The translations under genes and the position numbers were made by a program. Source: Streptomyces sp. Root431 (lineage in GTDB: Bacteria; Actinomycetota; Actinomycetes; Streptomycetales; Streptomycetaceae). From it: a stretch of 64,000 bases of DNA. A model generated the notes under the pieces. It worked only from the letters and a program-made list of their open reading frames with translations. It was not told where the DNA came from and ran no database searches. The stretch covers positions 18,584 to 82,583 of the forward strand of contig NZ_LMEI01000007.1 in assembly GCF_001426585.1 (NCBI RefSeq), in the 5' to 3' direction. Each line of letters starts with the position of its first letter. Within the stretch, counting starts at the first letter, position 1. Positions 58,628-64,000 of the stretch are shown here, piece by piece.

Positions 58628-59581
58628 TCAGAGGATGGCTTGGCCGGCCTCGACGGTGGCGATCGCCCGGCGGCAGGCGTCGCGGAAGCGCTCGAAGCGG
58701 CCGCCCGACTGGTACCAGGTCTCCGCGCGCCCGCCGCGGGAGGAGGGGTCGCCGAAGAGGCTCTTGCGCAGTTCCGTGGTCAGCTCCAGCTGGGCGCCCA
58801 TGGCGAGCATCGTGCGGTTGCACGGGTTCTTGACGTGGCTGCCGTTGAACTCGCCGAGCGTGGCGGAGTAGCGGGGGTCGTAGGCGTCGACCGCCTGGAA
58901 GCCGGCGTTGTTGATCTCGGTCACCAGGGCCGAGCGGAACGCGGCGTTGAGGCCGCCGACGACGGCGACGGCGAGGTCTCCGGTCGGCGGGTAGGTGGCC
59001 GTGGGCAGGTTCAGCTGCTCGAACTTGCAGCCGTGCAGGGACAGGACGTTGAGGTGGCTCGCCGCGATCGACAGGGCGACGTGGTCGTCACAGTTCTTCG
59101 AGGTGACGTGCAGGGCGGTGTTGCCGTTGGCGAGCAGGCCCTCGAACATGAAGTAGTCGTGCACGGTCGGCAGGATCGGGTCGCCCGCGGGGTCGCCCAT
59201 ACCGGCGCCCGGGGCGCTGCCCGGGCTGTAGCCGGCGATGCCCAGGCACAGCTCGCTCGTGCCTATCTCGATGCCGCCGCCGTGCAGCGCGAGGATCGCG
59301 GTGCGCGGGAAGTCGTACTTCTGGCTCATCTTGAGGTCGAACTGCTGGTGGCGGCGGTAACGGCGGCTGTACGAGGTGCCCTCTACCAGGTCCGTGTCCT
59401 GGTAGAGGGCGGTGTTCGAGGGGTACTCGATCGGGTCCGGAAGCGTGGTGCTGGACGGCGGGGCGGCGGAGGCCGGCGTGGCGGCGGCGAGCTGGCCGAG
59501 GAGCGGGGCTCCTGCCGTGGCCGCCGCGGCCAGCGCGGTCAGGACGTTGCGGCGGGAGGTCGAGTGTTCGAATGACGTCAT
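58628..59581 (-). CDS. Tat-exported poly-gamma-glutamate hydrolase-like protein
   Basis: 317-aa protein with a twin-arginine signal (STSRRNVLTALAAAATAG) and a core similar to the poly-gamma-glutamate hydrolases of phage and Bacillus: AILALHGGGIEIGTSELCLG with the His/Glu zinc ligands, then ALHVTSKNCDDHVALSIAASH, LSLHGC. These enzymes cut gamma-linked glutamyl or similar amide polymers. Upstream start site is not strong. It is separate from the TelA operon (17 bases to the stop of the next gene, same strand), so read-through is possible. Confidence 0.85.
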   Translation of the reverse strand: MTSFEHSTSRRNVLTALAAAATAGAPLLGQLAAATPASAAPPSSTTLPDPIEYPSNTALYQDTDLVEGTSYSRRYRRHQQFDLKMSQKYDFPRTAILALHGGGIEIGTSELCLGIAGYSPGSAPGAGMGDPAGDPILPTVHDYFMFEGLLANGNTALHVTSKNCDDHVALSIAASHLNVLSLHGCKFEQLNLPTATYPPTGDLAVAVVGGLNAAFRSALVTEINNAGFQAVDAYDPRYSATLGEFNGSHVKNPCNRTMLAMGAQLELTTELRKSLFGDPSSRGGRAETWYQSGGRFERFRDACRRAIATVEAGQAIL

Positions 59582-59598
59582 GTGCGGACCGTAGTCGA

Positions 59599-60189
59599 TC
59601 AGTTGCCGCGTCCCTCCACGTATTCCGTGTGGATGTGCTGACGGATCGCCTCCGCTTCCTGGAGGGCCGTGGCGATCGCCGTCGCCTCCTCGTGGAGCGC
59701 GGTCAGCTGCCGCTCCAGATGGCTCTCCGGCGCGTCGGCGCCCGAGGTGAAGCGGGACCACCACCGGGTCCGTACGAAGGTGTCGACGGCCTCCGGGACG
59801 TCCAGGCGGACCGCTCGGGCCAGGACGTGGAGGTGCTCCGGGTCGCTCACCCAGCCCGGTTCGAGCAGGGCCTCGATCAGGGTGTCGAGCGCGGTCAGCC
59901 GTTCGCGCAGGGCCGACGGCAGCTCCACCTCGGCCAGATACGCCCGCAGGGACGTGAAGTCGGCGCGCAGGGCGTCCAGTTGCTCGTCGGCGCTCGGGAA
60001 GTGCGGGGTGTCCGGGCGCTCGGGCGGGGCGATCAGCGCCCCCGCCCCGTACAGGCCCACGACCACCAGCGGCCACAGGGAGCCGGCGGCGCCGGTGAGG
60101 GTGAGCCCCAGGCCGGCCAGGCCCGCGGCGCAGCCCGTCAGGTTCTTGCGGGACTCGGCGTACCGCAGGAGGCGGTTACTGGTAGCCAC
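59599..60189 (-). CDS. Unknown protein at the end of the TelA operon
   Basis: 196-aa protein: two N-terminal hydrophobic helices (AGLAGLGLTLTGAAGSLWPLVVVGLYGAG) and a helical soluble region (LDALRADFTSLRAYLAEVELPSALRERLTALDTLIEALLE) with coiled-coil character. GTG start overlaps the preceding VWA gene by 14 bases. No family recognised with certainty; position suggests a partner of the TelA system. Confidence 0.75.
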   Translation of the reverse strand: MATSNRLLRYAESRKNLTGCAAGLAGLGLTLTGAAGSLWPLVVVGLYGAGALIAPPERPDTPHFPSADEQLDALRADFTSLRAYLAEVELPSALRERLTALDTLIEALLEPGWVSDPEHLHVLARAVRLDVPEAVDTFVRTRWWSRFTSGADAPESHLERQLTALHEEATAIATALQEAEAIRQHIHTEYVEGRGN

Positions 60190-61816
60190 GGATCTCCTCG
60201 AAGGCGCCGTCCAGCGAACCCTGTTGGGCGTCGAAGAGCTTGCCGCCGGTGAGGCTCGCGATGTGGTCGAGCTCGCCGCGGTCCGAATCCCCGAAGAGGA
60301 TCGGGAAGACCGGGGTGCGCTGCTGCTCGGCGGGCAGGGAGCGGTAGAAGCCGTCGAAGGCGGAGGCCGGGTCGCCGTCGGTGTTCTCCCCGTCCGTCAT
60401 GAGGACGATCGAGGTGAACGTGTCGGCGGGGGAGGCGCCGTCGCGGGACGTGCCGAGGAAGCGGTAGGCCTCCTGGACGCTGGAGTAGATCGCGGTGCCG
60501 CCGGAGGCCGAGAGGTTCCGTGCGTCGGTCCTGATCGCGTCGAGCGCCGCCGCCGGGGAGGCCGGGTCGACCGTGTGCGTACGGACCTCCGCCTGCTTCA
60601 CCGCGGAGCCGAAGGGCATCAGGGTGACCTCCTCCCGGTCCCGGAAGTCGTCGGTGAGCTCGGCGAGTGCCGTCTTGAGGCGTTCGAGGCGATCGCCCGC
60701 CATGGAGCCGGAGGTGTCGAGGACGTAGACCGTGCGGGAGGGCCTGCGCAGGGTGTTGTCGTACGCGTCGAGCAGGCCGTCGGCGACGGCCCGGCTGCCG
60801 GGGAACGGCAGCTCGCGCCGCTGGTCCTCGGCGAGCGCGGAGGCCGGCGGGACGCCGAGGACGACCGGGCGGCGCAGGGTCGTCTCCGTGATCCGCCGCT
60901 GGGCGTCCGGCGTGCGCAGGTAGGTGGTGAGCCGGCCGGCCGCCTCCTTCGCCTCGGCGCGGGCGGAGGTGAGGAGGGTGAGCGGGTAGTCGGCGGTGAC
61001 GACGCCGTCCGACGGCCGGATGACGGTGAGCTTCCCGGGCGCGGACAGCAGCACCGACTCGTAGTTGACGAGCGCGTCGACGTCGGCGCGGCGGCCGTAG
61101 GCGGTCGCGAGCCAGCCGGAGGAGCCGGAGGTCAGCTTCTGCCCCGCGAAGAACTCCTTCAGGCGGGGCGTGGCCCGGGTGACGTCCTGCTCCGTGAGGG
61201 CGGACTGGGCGCCGGAGAGCCCCGAGGCGACCGAGACGAGCGCGGAGAAACCGGAGTTGGAGCGCATCGGGTCCGTCATGCCGTACGTCAGCTTCTTCTC
61301 GGCCACCGCCTTGTGCAGCTGCGACCAGGTGACCTTCGCCGGGTCCCAGCCGAGGCGGGCGACGGCGGCGGGCCGCACGCCGAGGGCCACCGGCGAGGTC
61401 ATGATCGAGGTCTCGCCGGTGATCCTCTTGGCGGTGTCGGGGCGGAGCCTGAGGTAGTCGTTGGAGGAGAGCCAGATCGCGTCGTAGGCCTTCTCCGCCT
61501 CGCCGGAGGCGATCTGCTCGACGGCGTCGAGGGTGCCGGCGTAGGTGGGGCGGACGGTGACGCCGGTGGCCTTGCGGGCCTCTTCCAGCACGGGGGCCAT
61601 GTCGGCCAGCTCGGACGAGGCGAGGACCCGCAGGGTGCCGGGGGCGTAGCTCTTGCCGTACCGGTCGATGGGCGGGGTGCCCTGGCCGCCGGAGGAGCTG
61701 TTGTCGATCGTGGAGCAGGCGCTGCCGGTGGCCGTGACGAGCAGGGTGAGGGCCAGGCCGGCGAGGGCCCGGGCCAGGGAGCGGGGGCGGGAGCGGCGTC
61801 GGGGGGTGGTGATCAC
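60176..61816 (-). CDS. Substrate-binding-like protein fused to a VWA domain (lipoprotein)
   Basis: 546-aa exported protein. N-terminal lipoprotein-like signal (ALTLLVTATGSAC), a periplasmic-binding-protein-like domain (RVLASSELADMAPVLEEARKATGVTVRPTYAGT...) and a C-terminal von Willebrand A domain with a complete MIDAS (DTSGSMAGD, TDGEN, and a Thr in the loop). GTG start overlaps the telA stop by 4 bases. No transporter genes accompany it, so the ligand domain is more likely a sensor or scaffold than an uptake component. Confidence 0.85.
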   Translation of the reverse strand: MITTPRRRSRPRSLARALAGLALTLLVTATGSACSTIDNSSSGGQGTPPIDRYGKSYAPGTLRVLASSELADMAPVLEEARKATGVTVRPTYAGTLDAVEQIASGEAEKAYDAIWLSSNDYLRLRPDTAKRITGETSIMTSPVALGVRPAAVARLGWDPAKVTWSQLHKAVAEKKLTYGMTDPMRSNSGFSALVSVASGLSGAQSALTEQDVTRATPRLKEFFAGQKLTSGSSGWLATAYGRRADVDALVNYESVLLSAPGKLTVIRPSDGVVTADYPLTLLTSARAEAKEAAGRLTTYLRTPDAQRRITETTLRRPVVLGVPPASALAEDQRRELPFPGSRAVADGLLDAYDNTLRRPSRTVYVLDTSGSMAGDRLERLKTALAELTDDFRDREEVTLMPFGSAVKQAEVRTHTVDPASPAAALDAIRTDARNLSASGGTAIYSSVQEAYRFLGTSRDGASPADTFTSIVLMTDGENTDGDPASAFDGFYRSLPAEQQRTPVFPILFGDSDRGELDHIASLTGGKLFDAQQGSLDGAFEEIRGYQ

Positions 61817-63036
61817 GAGAGGCCGCCGCCTTCCAGGGCGCTGGTGCGGCGGCTGCGCTCCAGGTGGGAACCGGCCACCTGGAGCTCCGCCGTCAGGGAC
61901 TCGACCGTGGCCGCCATCGACTCCGTCGCCCGCACCTTGTACGTGTCGATGGCGTCGAGCGTCGAGTAGATCTGTTGGAACGCCGTGCGGAGCGTCTCCG
62001 CGCCCACCGCCGGGTTCGCCGCGATCTCGTGGATGTCGTCGGCCTGCTGCGACAGCATCGCGGCGTTGCCGAGGATCAGGTCCTCCGTCGTCGAGCGCAG
62101 GACGTTGACCTGCTCGGTGACCTTGCGCTGGTTCTCCAGGGCGGAGGCGAGCATGACCGCGATCCGCAGGGCCGTCAGGGTCGTCGACGCCGCCCGGTCC
62201 ACGCCCTTGATCAGCTCGTCGTTGTTGCGGCGGACCACGTCCATCGCCATGTACCCCTGGGCGCAGACGGCGAGTTGGGTCAGCAGGTCCTGGTGCTTCT
62301 GCCGGACCGGGAAGAGGACGTCGGCGCGCAGCGCGTCCGCCTGGGCCTGGTCGGGGGTGAGGGCGACGTGCTCCTCCACGGCCGCGTCGAGGGCCTCGGT
62401 GAGCACCGCGTACTCCTGGAGCTTGCCCATGGTCTCCCACAGGCGGGCCCGCTCGGTCTGCAGCGCGGCGTTGTCGCGGCGCAGTTCGTCCTGGCCGCCG
62501 CGGAGCGAGCCGATGATCCGGTTCAGAGTGGCTTGCGAGGAGGCGTACTTGGCGACGTGGTCGCGCAGTTTGTTGCCGCCGGGGAGCTTGGAGAGCAGCC
62601 CCTTGATGCCCTTGGCGGGGGTGTCGCGGGGGTCCAGGTCCTCGACCGTGCGCCGGAGTTCGACGAGCGAGGCGCCGACCCGGGTCTGGGCGTCGCCGCC
62701 GGGCGCGCCGGTGCCGAGGGAGCGGACCGTGCGGTCGAGCATGCGGTTCGACTGCTGGGCGGCGGAGCGCATCTCGCCGGCGCCGAGGGCCGCGATCTCG
62801 CCGATGCGGCCCGAGAACTCGGGGGAGCGCGGGTCGAGGCCGGAGAGCGAGCCGACGTACTCCACGGCCCGCCGGGACATCTCGGTGCGGGTGGCCTCGT
62901 CCAGCGGCACGAGGCCGGCGGCGGCCTGCTCGGAGCGGACGGGCGCCACCGGCTCCGGCGGGGTGAGGACGAGCGGGCTGTCGTTCCCGGGCGGTGTCAG
63001 GGCCATCGTTCTTCTCGGATCCTCGGGTGTGGTCAT
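61813..63036 (-). CDS. TelA-family (toxic anion resistance) protein
   Basis: 407-aa cytoplasmic helical protein of the TelA/KlaA family: LVELRRTVEDLDP, KLPGGNKLRDHVAKY, LWETMGKLQEYAVLTEALD, DVVRRNNDELIKGVDRA, VTEQVNVLRSTTEDLILGNA. It begins with a Pro-rich N-terminus that may bind partners. TelA proteins are linked with tellurite, cell-wall antibiotic and bacteriocin resistance; mechanism unknown. It lies between two substrate-binding-like proteins with overlapping stop and start codons. Confidence 0.9.
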   Translation of the reverse strand: MTTPEDPRRTMALTPPGNDSPLVLTPPEPVAPVRSEQAAAGLVPLDEATRTEMSRRAVEYVGSLSGLDPRSPEFSGRIGEIAALGAGEMRSAAQQSNRMLDRTVRSLGTGAPGGDAQTRVGASLVELRRTVEDLDPRDTPAKGIKGLLSKLPGGNKLRDHVAKYASSQATLNRIIGSLRGGQDELRRDNAALQTERARLWETMGKLQEYAVLTEALDAAVEEHVALTPDQAQADALRADVLFPVRQKHQDLLTQLAVCAQGYMAMDVVRRNNDELIKGVDRAASTTLTALRIAVMLASALENQRKVTEQVNVLRSTTEDLILGNAAMLSQQADDIHEIAANPAVGAETLRTAFQQIYSTLDAIDTYKVRATESMAATVESLTAELQVAGSHLERSRRTSALEGGGLS

Positions 63037-64000
63037 GCGGTGTCCCCCTGGTCACGGGCCCGCAGCGCCATCTCGTGCAGCACCTTGCCGGTGGGCACGG
63101 GCGCCTGGCGGACACCGGTCAATGTCTGGTTGAGGTAGGCGGCGTGGCCGGTCGTGGCCGCGGTGAACTCGCTCCCCGCGCCTTGCGGGCGGAAGCCGTG
63201 GCGGACCGCGAGCTTGCGCAACTCGGGGTCGGTGGAGAGGAGTTCGCCGAGCGCCCGGCCGTTCTCGGTGAGCGGTACGAGGGTGTGGTCGCTGTTGACG
63301 GTGGTGTCCGGGTAGAGGACGACGAGGTCGCCCATGGGCCGGCCCGCGAGGAGCTGGGCGGCGACCTGGGACTCGTACACCAGGACGAGCGGGTTGCCGA
63401 CGCCGCTGATGAAGTCGCGGAACGGAGCGTCGGAGCCCGCCTGTTGGGCGCCCTGCACCTGGATCAGCTTGCGCATGAGCGGCGCGGTGCGGGTCACGGC
63501 GGCCACGTCGCCCGCGACCTTCCCGCCGTCGGCGACGTAGCTCGCGGCCGCCAGGTAGAGGGCGCCGGAGTTGGAGGCGACCGGATCGGTGGAGGTGATG
63601 AAGAGGGTGCCGCTCAGCTCGGCGTGCCCGGCGGAGCCCTCCAGCTGCTGCCAGGTCCGGTCGGCGCGGGCGGCGGCCAGGTAGGCGTCCATCTTCAGGG
63701 TGCCGGTCGTTCCGCGCTCGCCGAGGGTCGCGAGGCCGTTGCCCGCGAGGACCCGGGCCGCCGTGCTGTGCGCGACGACGACGAGCGGCGAGTAGAAGGG
63801 CCGCAGGGGGGCGGTGGCCGCCTTGTCCTTCGTCTTCGCCTTCGCGCGGAGCCCGTCGGCGGGTCCCCTGGAGGAAGGGAAGGCGAAGTCGTAGCCGTCG
63901 AGGGGCAGTTCTTCCATATCCCAGGACCCGGAGGTCTCGGTGCCCACGGTGAAGCCCTTGGCGGCCAGCGCCTTCACGACCTGTGGGTCGGCGAAGAACT
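63033..64000 (-). CDS. Substrate-binding-like protein, partial (runs off the right edge)
   Basis: C-terminal part of an extracellular-type binding protein: FFADPQVVKALAAKGFTVGTE at the window edge, VVAHSTAARVLAGNGLATLG, TSTDPVASNSGALYLAAASYV, DFISGVGNPLVLVYESQVAAQLL, the pattern of a solute-binding or DUF3375-like fold. Its stop overlaps telA (ATGA), so it is the first gene of this operon seen here; the start lies beyond 64000. It resembles the binding domain of the VWA protein, so the operon carries two related ligand domains. Confidence 0.8.
   Translation of the reverse strand, partial: FFADPQVVKALAAKGFTVGTETSGSWDMEELPLDGYDFAFPSSRGPADGLRAKAKTKDKAATAPLRPFYSPLVVVAHSTAARVLAGNGLATLGERGTTGTLKMDAYLAAARADRTWQQLEGSAGHAELSGTLFITSTDPVASNSGALYLAAASYVADGGKVAGDVAAVTRTAPLMRKLIQVQGAQQAGSDAPFRDFISGVGNPLVLVYESQVAAQLLAGRPMGDLVVLYPDTTVNSDHTLVPLTENGRALGELLSTDPELRKLAVRHGFRPQGAGSEFTAATTGHAAYLNQTLTGVRQAPVPTGKVLHEMALRARDQGDTA

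Overview
The window is very GC-rich, gene-dense actinobacterial DNA and reads as a Streptomyces chromosome, most likely S. venezuelae or a close relative. The left edge holds the start of a pikromycin-type loading polyketide synthase (KSQ-AT) next to two convergent Erm-type rRNA methyltransferase genes, which is the known arrangement of pikAI, pikR2 and pikR1. Rodlins, chaplins, Mca (mycothiol) and SARP regulators are further Streptomyces markers.

Layout. 1-5.05 kb: edge of the macrolide cluster, with pikAI running off the left edge and both resistance genes preceded by leader-peptide-like ORFs. 5.3-12.1 kb: housekeeping genes (msrA, metB, a sigma factor with a small membrane partner, a MarR regulator, ilvA, an XRE regulator). 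12.3-22.0 kb: a signalling and export block made of an AfsR-like SARP/NB-ARC/TPR regulator, a DrrAB-type exporter and two tandem AfsK-like kinases with PQQ-type propellers. 22.1-28.8 kb: greA, a DUF4307 gene, mca, a small membrane protein, a two-gene ABC system carrying a TTA codon, and a YyaL-type thioredoxin-fold protein.

28.9-55.7 kb is a cell-surface island. It has three rodlins, three short chaplins, a diverged chaplin-like domain on a repetitive LPDTG-anchored stalk, several secreted repeat-rich proteins, an LCP transferase, a tyrosinase pair (melC1-melC2), two GH26-type glycoside hydrolase paralogues, and a tightly coupled nine-gene minus-strand operon for a surface polysaccharide (secreted DUF3344 protein, glycosyltransferase, priming transferase, polymerase/ligase, MurJ-like flippase, deacetylase, second glycosyltransferase, chain-length protein, GNAT/FemAB-like transferase). 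Six promoters in the island (three rodlin, two chaplin, melC) share a CGNNNC-N16/17-NGTTGN architecture that resembles the reported sigma-BldN consensus, so the sheath proteins and pigment enzyme appear to be switched on together during aerial growth.

55.8-64.0 kb: a hemolysin III-like membrane protein, GTP-dependent PEP carboxykinase (pckG), a Tat-exported poly-gamma-glutamate hydrolase-like protein, and a minus-strand operon in which TelA sits between two substrate-binding-like proteins, one fused to a VWA domain. The last gene runs off the right edge.

No rRNA or tRNA genes, CRISPR arrays or transposases were seen. Coordinates come from reading frames, ribosome-binding sites and family lengths; functions rest on motifs and remembered family sequences, not on searches.
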